Below are positions 1 to 6,774 of a DNA stretch of 54,177 nucleotides, in pieces (position 1 is the first letter of the stretch; each line of letters begins with the position of its first letter). Below the pieces are notes generated by a model. The model ran no database searches and was not told the DNA's origin. It was given only the letters and a program-made list of their open reading frames with translations. Made by a program: the position numbers and the translations under genes. Origin of the DNA: DATDMG01 sp036518955 (GTDB lineage Bacteria > Actinomycetota > Actinomycetes > Actinomycetales > Kineosporiaceae); contig DATDMG010000320.1 of NCBI GenBank assembly GCA_036518955.1, positions 1 to 54,177 on the forward strand. Reading direction: 5' to 3'.

Positions 1-1
1 G

Positions 2-1396
2 ATGGCGATCCGTGGTGCGAGTCCCGCCGGCGAGGCCTTGTTCGCGTCGTCCGGCCCTGCCCCCGTCCCGGTGAGCGATCCCGGCACCGCGGCCGGGTGG
101 ATGGGTGGCTTCGGCGCGCGTCGTACCCCGCCCCCGCCGACCGTCAGCACGTACCCGTTGACGGGCGGGATCCCGCTGACGGCGGGCGTCCTGCCGGGCG
201 CGCCCGGCCCGATGCCGGCGGGTCCGCAGCCGGGTCTTCCTGCGGCCCAGCTCTCGTTCTCACCCATGGTGGCGGGCGGAATGCCCTCGGCAGCCGCATC
301 GGCAGGTGGCGGGTTCAACGGCAGCCCCGGGTCGAACGGAACCGGGTACAACAACGGGACCGGGTACACCAACGGGACCGGGTACACCAACGGGACCGGG
401 TACACCAACGGGACCGGGTACAACAACGGGACCGGGTACACCTACAACGGGTCCGCCGGCGGTGGCACCTACAACGGCGGCACGTATCCTGACGACTTCG
501 CCGGCAGCGGCGGGCTGCGTCCCGGGCCCACTCCGCTCGACGCTCCCGGCATGAGTTACGGCGATGTCGATCCCAGCGTCGGTACCCCGATCTATGACTC
601 AGTGTCCGCCTGGTTCTCCCGCCCGACGCTGTCGGAGGGGACCAATGGTCGCTCTCGCTCGACGGCCAGTCACTGGGCGTCCCTGCAGGACGCCAGCTGG
701 CGGGAGGCGAGTGCCCGGGCGGCCGCCAGCCCACGGGTCGCGGGCAGCACGGGCGCGGGTCTACCGGTGCGGTCACCCGGGGCCAACATGGTGCCGTCGA
801 TGGCCGAGGCGGTGCTGGGGATGGGACGTTCACTCAGCCGGGAGGCCCCGCGCACCGACGCCGGCCGGGTCCGCAACCGCCTGGACAGCTTCCAGCAGGG
901 TGTGCAGACGGCGCGCCAGCTGCGCGACCAGCTTTCCGACCAGGGGGTCGCGGAGCCGGGGGCCGCGGAGCCGCCGGTCCAGGCGACGCCGGCCCCGAGC
1001 GCGCCGACGCCGGTCGGGTCGCCTGAGCCCGCCGCTCCCGCGTCGCAGTCCCCGGAGCACGACGCGACGACGGGCCCCCTCGGCCTGCCGGTCGCCTCCG
1101 ATTTCGGCCAGCCGTCGGCGGCGAAGCGTCCGCGCGAAGGGGGCTTCGGCAGCTTCTACCGTGATTACCTGCCGAGCCTGCTCGCCCTCCTGATGGTCGA
1201 GGGTGCACGGCCGGCCGCGGCGGCCCAGGTCGCCCAGGACGCGATGTCGGAGGCGTACCGGGAATGGGCGACGTTGGAGAACCCGCAGGAGTGGACACGG
1301 CACGTGGCTCTGTCGGCGTGGGCCGCTCAGCGGGACGGCACGTCGTCCGACCGGCCGGACGCGTCTGGCACCGTGAACGGCTCCGGGTCGCGCTGA
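2..1396 (+). CDS. Low-complexity Gly/Pro/Asn-rich hypothetical protein, possibly 5'-truncated
   Basis: Reads 464 residues from an ATG at the very edge of the window, so the real start may lie upstream. I do not recognise a catalytic domain. The N-terminal third is Pro/Gly/Ala-rich; residues about 112-147 are an exact six-residue repeat of the form N-G-T-G-Y-(T/N). The middle is Ser/Ala-rich. The last 80 residues look more ordered and could be a small helical domain (an RDYLPSLLALLMVEGARPAAAAQ-like stretch, then a Trp-containing helix). There is no signal peptide in the visible part. The order disordered-repeat-helix would suit a scaffold or surface-associated protein, but that is only a guess. 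The frame is supported by third-position G/C bias and an uninterrupted reading frame. Confidence 0.6.
   Translation: MAIRGASPAGEALFASSGPAPVPVSDPGTAAGWMGGFGARRTPPPPTVSTYPLTGGIPLTAGVLPGAPGPMPAGPQPGLPAAQLSFSPMVAGGMPSAAASAGGGFNGSPGSNGTGYNNGTGYTNGTGYTNGTGYTNGTGYNNGTGYTYNGSAGGGTYNGGTYPDDFAGSGGLRPGPTPLDAPGMSYGDVDPSVGTPIYDSVSAWFSRPTLSEGTNGRSRSTASHWASLQDASWREASARAAASPRVAGSTGAGLPVRSPGANMVPSMAEAVLGMGRSLSREAPRTDAGRVRNRLDSFQQGVQTARQLRDQLSDQGVAEPGAAEPPVQATPAPSAPTPVGSPEPAAPASQSPEHDATTGPLGLPVASDFGQPSAAKRPREGGFGSFYRDYLPSLLALLMVEGARPAAAAQVAQDAMSEAYREWATLENPQEWTRHVALSAWAAQRDGTSSDRPDASGTVNGSGSR
335..442 (+). repeat. Six tandem 18-bp units encoding N-G-T-G-Y-(T/N)
   Basis: Six head-to-tail 18-bp copies lie inside the first gene, at 335, 353, 371, 389, 407 and 425. 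The unit is AACGGGACCGGGTACACC. The first copy differs at the sixth base, and copies 1 and 5 end in AAC instead of ACC. Being a multiple of three, copy-number change would keep the frame. Confidence 0.95.
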
Positions 1397-1444
1397 GGGT
1401 CGCCGCGCGCGGCGGCCGCGCCGGATCCGGCTGAACCGTCGTCG

Positions 1445-1610
1445 GCAGCTGGAGATGCCTGACTCGGTACCTGGCCGCATCAGCTCGTCGATCGCCGAGT
1501 TGATCGCGGCGTACTGGCCGCCGATCCCGGACCCCGGCGATGAACCGGGTGAGGTACAGGTACGCCGGCGGCGCCGTACCGTTGCCCCAGGTGAAGGCCG
1601 TCAGGGCGTT
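1445..1610 (-). pseudogene. Remnant of an MFS sugar-type permease, frameshifted
   Basis: Reading leftwards from about 1610, one minus-strand frame gives N-A-L-T-A-F-T-W then L-Y-L-T-R-F-I-A-G. A frame shift at a run of four C (1533-1536 on the plus strand) leads into S-G-I-G-G-Q-Y-A-A-I-N-S-A-I-D-E-L-M. The second string is the conserved segment after TM4 of actinobacterial MFS permeases (family form GAGIGGEYAAINSAIDEL). One extra G on the coding strand explains the shift. Neither end continues into recognisable permease sequence, so this is a 55-residue fossil. It lies just beyond the 3' end of a LacI-type regulator, as expected for a lost sugar transporter gene. Confidence 0.7.
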
Positions 1611-1693
1611 GCCGTCCCCGGCGCGGGGACCATCCGGGTGGGGAACGGTGCCCACCGGAGCTCTGGCGCCGGGAGCGCTGGCGGCGCGGGGGG

Positions 1694-2737
1694 TCAGCCC
1701 GGCGTGGCCGGCGGTGCCGTCGCCCGACCCGGCGGGGCCGTGCTCCGTCGGATCACGAGCCACGTCGGCAGGATGATCGACTCTCGCTCGGGCTGAACGC
1801 CCCGGAGCAGCGCCAGCGTCAGTTCGGCGGCACGTCGCCCCTGCTCGGCCACCGGCTGGGCGACCGTGGTGAGGTCGGTGAGCCCGGCCAGCGGATGGTC
1901 GTCGATGCCGACCACGGAGACGTCGTCAGGCACACGCAGGCCGGAGCGGTGGATGGTCCGGACGGCGCCGAGCGCCACCTCGTCGGAGTGAGCGTAGACG
2001 GCGGTGGGCCGTCGGGGGAGGCTCAGCAGGTGCGCCATCGCGGCCGCCCCCTGCTCGCCGCCCTGGCCGCCGGCGGTGACGGCCAGCCGCTCATCCACCC
2101 CGATCCCGGCCGCACAGAGCGCTCGATGGTAGGCGAGTGTCCGATCGGCCGGTGCCGGCCGGTCGCCGTCCGCAGCAGTGATCATGGCGATCGCGGTGTG
2201 CCCCAGCGAGATGAGGTGGTCGACCGCCGCCCGCCCGGCCACCTCGTCGTCGATGCCGACGTGCGGGTAGACCCGGCGCCGCCCGCCGGCAGCCACCACC
2301 GGGACGCCGAGGAGCTCCAACCGGGCGCGCTCGGTCTCCTCCACCCCGAACCCGACCACGACCACGGCGTCCACCTTGCGCCGGGCCGGGAGGCGCTCGA
2401 AGAACTGGTTGCGGTCCGGTAGCTCGCCGACCTGATAGAGCAGGACGTCGAGGTCGGCCGCGCGGAACCCCGAAGCGAGCGCCTCCACGATGGTGCCGAC
2501 GAACCACCGGGACAGGTGCGGAACCACGATCGCCACCCGCCCGGTGCGGCCTCCGGCCAGCTTCGACGCCTCGGGCGACACCACGTACGAGTGCCGCTCG
2601 GCCACCTCGAGGACGCGCTGGCGGGTCGCCGGTGAAACCCCGGGAGCGTTGTTGAGGGACCGCGACGCCGTGCCCAACCCGACGCCGGCGAGTCGCGCGA
2701 TGTCGGCCAGGGTGAGTCTGCCCGGAGGACTCGACAC
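1694..2737 (-). CDS. LacI-family transcriptional regulator
   Basis: 347 residues with a GTG start. The N-terminal helix-turn-helix is at about residues 9-30 (LTLADIARLAG, then TASRSLNN), followed by the hinge around S-K-L-A-G-G. The remainder is a periplasmic-binding-protein-like effector domain ending in the usual L-V-I-R-R-S-T. Such proteins repress sugar genes and release DNA when a sugar binds. It is divergent from the ABC sugar importer that starts at 3162, and the gap holds at least one operator-like GGAAACGCTTCC. The natural inference is that it controls that operon and perhaps itself. The effector sugar cannot be read from sequence; the neighbouring arabinofuranosidase suggests arabinose or arabino-oligosaccharides. 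Confidence 0.9.
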   Translation of the reverse strand: MSSPPGRLTLADIARLAGVGLGTASRSLNNAPGVSPATRQRVLEVAERHSYVVSPEASKLAGGRTGRVAIVVPHLSRWFVGTIVEALASGFRAADLDVLLYQVGELPDRNQFFERLPARRKVDAVVVVGFGVEETERARLELLGVPVVAAGGRRRVYPHVGIDDEVAGRAAVDHLISLGHTAIAMITAADGDRPAPADRTLAYHRALCAAGIGVDERLAVTAGGQGGEQGAAAMAHLLSLPRRPTAVYAHSDEVALGAVRTIHRSGLRVPDDVSVVGIDDHPLAGLTDLTTVAQPVAEQGRRAAELTLALLRGVQPERESIILPTWLVIRRSTAPPGRATAPPATPG

Positions 2738-2879
2738 GACGTCATGATAGAGCGGATGGAAGCGTTTTTATCACAGCCTCTGGGGGCGGCGCTCGTCGAG
2801 CGCCGGAGTGCCGCGATGCCCTCGACGCCGGGCGAAGACAGCTCAGCGCACAGTTCGTTCTCGACATGCCAAGACCGCC

Positions 2880-2900
2880 ATCTAGGACTATTGTCTAGAT
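2880..2900. promoter_or_regulatory. Inverted repeat ATCTAG-N9-CTAGAT in the lacI/importer gap
   Basis: A perfect 6-bp inverted repeat with nine intervening bases, in an AT-richer part of the divergent intergenic region. It differs from the LacI-type sites nearby, so a second regulator could bind here. No factor can be named. Confidence 0.35.
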
Positions 2901-2967
2901 TTTGAATGGCGCGGAAGCGATTATAGCAGAGTACAAGGGGCGAAAGTATCAAAGCGGTAACAACACC

Positions 2968-2996
2968 TTGACATCGCTGTCCGAGGTGGTCAGAGT
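2968..2996 (+). promoter_or_regulatory. Probable sigma70-like promoter of the sugar importer
   Basis: TTGACA at 2968-2973 is followed after 17 bases by a weak -10, CAGAGT, at 2991-2996. The operator-like palindrome at 3003-3014 would overlap the transcription start, a standard repression geometry. The -10 is poor, so the exact start is uncertain. Confidence 0.45.
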
Positions 2997-3002
2997 TTCG
3001 AT

Positions 3003-3014
3003 GGAAACGCTTCC
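3003..3014. promoter_or_regulatory. LacI-family operator GGAAACGCTTCC
   Basis: A 12-bp near-palindrome with a central CG, 5 of 6 pairs matching, typical of LacI/GalR/CcpA-type sites. Related half-sites GGAAGC occur at 2758-2763 and 2913-2918, so the repressor could bind several places across the divergent region and form a loop. The assignment to the adjacent lacI gene is inference. Confidence 0.6.
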
Positions 3015-3161
3015 GATTCTCGGCCGAGGAGCTCTCCTCGCCGCTCTTCGGCTCGCGGTCCGGATGGGGGCGGGGTCCGGTGGGCACGTGCTCGTGCCGG
3101 CCGGCCAAGCCTTCGGTGCTGAGGGCCGCCTGCCCTCGGCCATCGTGAACGGAGACAGCAC

Positions 3162-4445
3162 ATGGCCCTGCAGAGGTTGCGCCGCGGACTGGTCCCCGCC
3201 GGCCTGGGTGCCGCGGTTCTGACGGCGCTGACAGCCTGCGGTGGTGGTGGTGGTGGCGGGGGCGGCGGCCAGTCGAGCGTCGGCGCGTCGGCGCGCGGGC
3301 CCATCACCTATGTGACCGGCAAGGACAACACCGGCATCCAGTCGCAACTGGTGGCGATGTGGAACGCGGCGCACCCCAACGAGAAGGTGACGCTGAAGGA
3401 GCAGTCGGACCAGGCCGACCAGCAGCACGACGACATCGTTCAGCACATGCAGGCCAAGGACGCCAGCTACGACGTCGTCACGGTCGACGTGATCTGGACG
3501 GCGGAGTTCGCCGCCAAGGGCTGGCTCGTCCCGTTGAAGGACCAGTTCGCGCTCGACACCTCCAAGCTCCTGGCGCCCACGGTCTCGGCCGCGACCTACC
3601 ACGGCACGCTGTACGCCGCTCCGTTCGCCAGTGACGGCGGGCTGTTGTTCTACCGCAGCGACCTCGTTCCGACACCGCCGAAGACCCTCGACGAGATGTG
3701 GGCCGACTGCGCCATCGCCAAGAAGAACAACATGGGCTGCTACACGGGTCAGTTCTTCAAGTACGAGGGCCTCACCGTGAACGCTTCTGAGGCGATCAAC
3801 ACGATGGGCGGCAAGGTCGTCGATGACAAGGGCAAGTCGGCGGTCGACAGCCCCCAGGCGCGCAAGGGCTTGCAGATGCTCGCCGATCACTACCAGAACG
3901 GCGACATCCCCAAGGAAGCGATCACCTACACGGAAGAACCCAGCCGGAGTGCGTTCGAAGCGGGCAAGCTGCTGTTTCTGCGCAACTGGACGTACGTGTA
4001 CAACCTCGCCAAGACCGACGGCTCCTCGGTGGTGAAGGACAAGTTCAAGGTGGCGCCCCTGCCCGGAGTGAGCGGACCGGGCGCCTCGAGCCTTGGCGGC
4101 CACAGCGGGGCGGTGAGCGTCTACAGCACGCACAAGGCCACCGCGTTCGACTTCGTGAAGTTCCTCGAAGGAGACGCGCAGCAGAAGTTCATCATGGACA
4201 AGGGCTCCCTGGCGCCCGTGGTCGCGGCCACGTACAACGACCCGGCACTCGTCGCCAAGTACCCGTACCTGCCGACGCTGCTGACGTCGATCCAGAACGC
4301 CGTCCCGCGGCCGGTCACGCCCTTCTATCCGGCGGTGACGAAAGCGATCCAGGACAACTCCTACGCCGCGATCAAGGGTGACAAGAGCGTCGACCAGGCC
4401 GTCAAGGACATGAACGCGGCGATCACGGCGGCGTCCGCCGGCTGA
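3162..4445 (+). CDS. Sugar ABC transporter substrate-binding lipoprotein
   Basis: 427 residues. A basic N-terminus and hydrophobic stretch end in the lipobox L-T-A-C, so Cys26 should be lipidated and anchor the protein outside the membrane. It is followed by ten glycines in a row, an unusually long flexible tether. The mature part follows the family 1 extracellular solute-binding fold (MalE/ThuE/LpqY-like): Y-D-V-V-T-V-D-V-I-W near residue 105, A-P-F-A-S-D-G-G-L-L-F-Y-R near 150. It is the first gene of an operon with two permeases, 14 bases before the first. Its ligand is probably an oligosaccharide; given the nearby GH51 enzyme, arabino-oligosaccharides are the best guess. Confidence 0.92.
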   Translation: MALQRLRRGLVPAGLGAAVLTALTACGGGGGGGGGGQSSVGASARGPITYVTGKDNTGIQSQLVAMWNAAHPNEKVTLKEQSDQADQQHDDIVQHMQAKDASYDVVTVDVIWTAEFAAKGWLVPLKDQFALDTSKLLAPTVSAATYHGTLYAAPFASDGGLLFYRSDLVPTPPKTLDEMWADCAIAKKNNMGCYTGQFFKYEGLTVNASEAINTMGGKVVDDKGKSAVDSPQARKGLQMLADHYQNGDIPKEAITYTEEPSRSAFEAGKLLFLRNWTYVYNLAKTDGSSVVKDKFKVAPLPGVSGPGASSLGGHSGAVSVYSTHKATAFDFVKFLEGDAQQKFIMDKGSLAPVVAATYNDPALVAKYPYLPTLLTSIQNAVPRPVTPFYPAVTKAIQDNSYAAIKGDKSVDQAVKDMNAAITAASAG

Positions 4446-4459
4446 GTGAGGAGGGCAGC

Positions 4460-5599
4460 ATGTCCACCGTGGTTTCCGGTGTGGAGACCGGCGGTGCACA
4501 GCGCGGCGCACCGCCCAAGCCCGGCAGGGGGCTGAACGCGGGTCAGGGTCACGCTGCGGCCTGGCTCGTCGCGCCGACGATCCTGCTCCTGGGGGTCGTC
4601 ATCGTGTACCCGCTGGTGAAGGCCGTGGTGATGTCCTTCCAGAAGGACAGCGGCCTGGACCCGACGACCGGCCTGTTCGTGCAGGGCGGCGCGGCAGGGC
4701 TGAGCAACTACAAGCACTGGCTGCTCGAGCAGTGCGCCACGCCGGGTGGCGGGACCGTCGACTGCCCGCCCGGCAACCTGGGGTCGCAGTTCTACGACGC
4801 GCTCTGGGTGACGGTGTTCTTCACCGTCGTCACGGTCTGTGTCGAGGTCGTCCTCGGCCTGTGGTTCGCGACCATCATGAACCGGGACTTCCGGGGCAGG
4901 GGGCTCGTCCGTGCGGCGATCCTCGTCCCGTGGGCGATCCCCACCGCCGTCACGGCGAAGTTGTGGCTCTACATCTTCGCCTACGAGGGCATCGCCAACC
5001 GCACGCTCAGCGTGGTCGGCATGCCCCACGTCCTCTGGACCGGGGACGCCTGGCCGGCGCGTTTCGCCGTCATCATCGCCGACGTCTGGAAGACGACCCC
5101 GTTCATGGCCCTGCTGATCCTGGCCGGGCTCCAGGTCATCAGCCACGAGGTCTACGAGGCTGCCGCCATCGACGGCGCCAACCGGTGGCAGACCTTCCTG
5201 CGGATCACCCTTCCGATGATCAAGGTCCCGTTGATGGTCGCGATCCTCTTCCGCACCCTCGACGTGCTGCGCATCTTCGACCTTCCGTACATCCTCACCC
5301 AGGGCGGTGGGGGCAGCGGCCACGCGACGACGACCTTGTCGATCCTGGTCATCAACCAGATCCGCGCAGGGTTCAACGCCGCGTCCGCGCTGTCCACGAT
5401 CGTGTTCCTGATCATCGCGTTCGTGGCCTTCCTGTTCATCAGGTTCGGCGGTGCGGACGTCGTCCAGCGACCGCCGACCGCGAGACGGCCCGGGGGCCGG
5501 CGGGTCTTCCGGCGCCGGGCGCGGGTCGACGGGACCGCGGCGCCGACCGAGGCCGCCCCGGCCGACGCCACCGCCACCACCGTGGGCGCGGGAGGGTGA
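4460..5599 (+). CDS. Sugar ABC transporter permease (MalF type)
   Basis: 379 residues with a hydrophobic segment near residues 33-53 and five more between about 110 and 335. The EAA loop that docks the ATPase is clear: E-A-A-A-I-D-G-A-N-R-W-Q-T-F-L-R-I-T-L-P at about residues 233-252. The C-terminal 45 residues are a cytoplasmic Arg/Pro/Ala-rich tail. The start is an ATG preceded by GAGGAGGG. It is co-transcribed with the binding protein upstream and its partner permease 4 bases downstream. No nucleotide-binding subunit is encoded nearby, so a shared ATPase (MsiK type) must be assumed. Confidence 0.93.
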   Translation: MSTVVSGVETGGAQRGAPPKPGRGLNAGQGHAAAWLVAPTILLLGVVIVYPLVKAVVMSFQKDSGLDPTTGLFVQGGAAGLSNYKHWLLEQCATPGGGTVDCPPGNLGSQFYDALWVTVFFTVVTVCVEVVLGLWFATIMNRDFRGRGLVRAAILVPWAIPTAVTAKLWLYIFAYEGIANRTLSVVGMPHVLWTGDAWPARFAVIIADVWKTTPFMALLILAGLQVISHEVYEAAAIDGANRWQTFLRITLPMIKVPLMVAILFRTLDVLRIFDLPYILTQGGGGSGHATTTLSILVINQIRAGFNAASALSTIVFLIIAFVAFLFIRFGGADVVQRPPTARRPGGRRVFRRRARVDGTAAPTEAAPADATATTVGAGG

Positions 5600-5603
5600 C
5601 GCC

Positions 5604-6509
5604 ATGACCTCGCAGGGAGGGACCGCTCCGGCGGGTCGGCGGCACCTCGACGTCCCCGCGGTCCGCCAGCCGGGCACGCAATGGCGGACGACCCGGATGT
5701 ACCTCGGCCTCGCCGTCATCGTGATCTGGGGCCTCGCCCCGTTCTACTGGATGATCGTGACGGCCTTCCGTGACGTGGGCTTCACCTTCGACACCACACC
5801 GTGGCCCACCCACGTCACGCTGGACAACTTCCGGACGGCGTTCTCGACCGACCGGGGCAACCACTTCGGGCGGGCGCTCGTCAACAGTGTGATCATCGGG
5901 GTGGTGACGACTGCTGTTGCCATGCTCGTCGGCGTCTTTGCTGCGTACGCACTCTCGCGGCTGGAGTTTCCCGGCAAGTACCTGGTGCTGGGGTTCGTCC
6001 TGGGGGCGTCGATGTTCCCCGGGGTGGCGCTGGTGTCGCCGTTGTTCCAGCTGTTCTCGTCCGTCGGGTGGCTGAACGGCTACAACTACCAGGCGCTGAT
6101 CATCCCGGACATCTCGTTCGCCCTGCCGCTGACGGTCTACACGCTGACCGCATTCTTCGGCGAAATGCCTTGGGAGCTGGAGGAGTCGGCCCGCATCGAC
6201 GGTTGCACCATGGGCCAGGCCTTCCGCAGGATCATGCTCCCGCTGGCGGCCCCCGGGCTGTTCACCACGGCGATCCTGGCGTTCATCAGCAGCTGGAACG
6301 AGTTCCTCCTGGCCTCCCAGTTCTCCACCGCGAACACCCAACCCGTCACCGTGGCGATCGCCTTCTTCACCGGCTCGCAACCCCATCAGGATCCCTACAC
6401 GGCCGTGATGGCGGCCGGGACCATCGTGACCGTACCGTTGATCATCGTAGTCCTGATCTTCCAGCGGGCGATCGTCTCCGGTCTCACCGCCGGAAGCATC
6501 AAGGGCTGA
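5604..6509 (+). CDS. Sugar ABC transporter permease (MalG type)
   Basis: 301 residues from the ATG at 5604, chosen because it begins just after the previous stop with GGAGGG nearby; a longer reading would overlap the first permease by 150 bases. Six membrane segments are visible, the first at about residues 33-52. The EAA loop reads E-L-E-E-S-A-R-I-D-G-C-T-M-G-Q-A-F-R-R-I, followed by M-L-P-L-A-A-P-G. The protein ends in S-G-L-T-A-G-S-I-K-G, the usual end of carbohydrate MalG permeases. It forms the membrane channel with the preceding gene product. Confidence 0.94.
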   Translation: MTSQGGTAPAGRRHLDVPAVRQPGTQWRTTRMYLGLAVIVIWGLAPFYWMIVTAFRDVGFTFDTTPWPTHVTLDNFRTAFSTDRGNHFGRALVNSVIIGVVTTAVAMLVGVFAAYALSRLEFPGKYLVLGFVLGASMFPGVALVSPLFQLFSSVGWLNGYNYQALIIPDISFALPLTVYTLTAFFGEMPWELEESARIDGCTMGQAFRRIMLPLAAPGLFTTAILAFISSWNEFLLASQFSTANTQPVTVAIAFFTGSQPHQDPYTAVMAAGTIVTVPLIIVVLIFQRAIVSGLTAGSIKG

Positions 6510-6513
6510 GAGC

Positions 6514-6759
6514 GTGCCGGTGGCCAGGAATTCCCGGAGGTGGGCCCGCGGGTCGGCCGGCCACCCGCGGGCCCGCGCCCAACGGCTCGAGGTGCTCATC
6601 GGCGTCCTGGGGTTCTTCGCCGTGATGGCGCTCATCCAAACCGTGGTCTACGAGCTCCAGGGAGAATCCGCCGCCGGGTCCGCGGTGGTGCTCGCGGTCC
6701 TCGTCGCCGGTCTCGTCCTGGCGATCCGGGCGCGTCGCCGGACCGGCACCGGACCCTGA
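6514..6759 (+). CDS. Small two-helix membrane protein
   Basis: 81 residues with a GTG start 4 bases after the permease stop. A very basic N-terminus (about 25 residues, many Arg) precedes two hydrophobic segments, residues about 29-46 and 55-69, with a short polar loop (E-L-Q-G-E-S) between and an Arg-rich end. Tight spacing places it in the importer operon. I do not recognise a family. It could be an accessory or regulatory subunit of the importer, but the sequence does not show this. Confidence 0.55.
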   Translation: MPVARNSRRWARGSAGHPRARAQRLEVLIGVLGFFAVMALIQTVVYELQGESAAGSAVVLAVLVAGLVLAIRARRRTGTGP

Positions 6760-6774
6760 CCGGACGCCCGACCG

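Noticed and set aside
1455..1796. Plus-strand 113-codon frame downstream of the first gene
   Set aside because: It overlaps the LacI gene end antisense and the MFS relic, with no protein-like composition.
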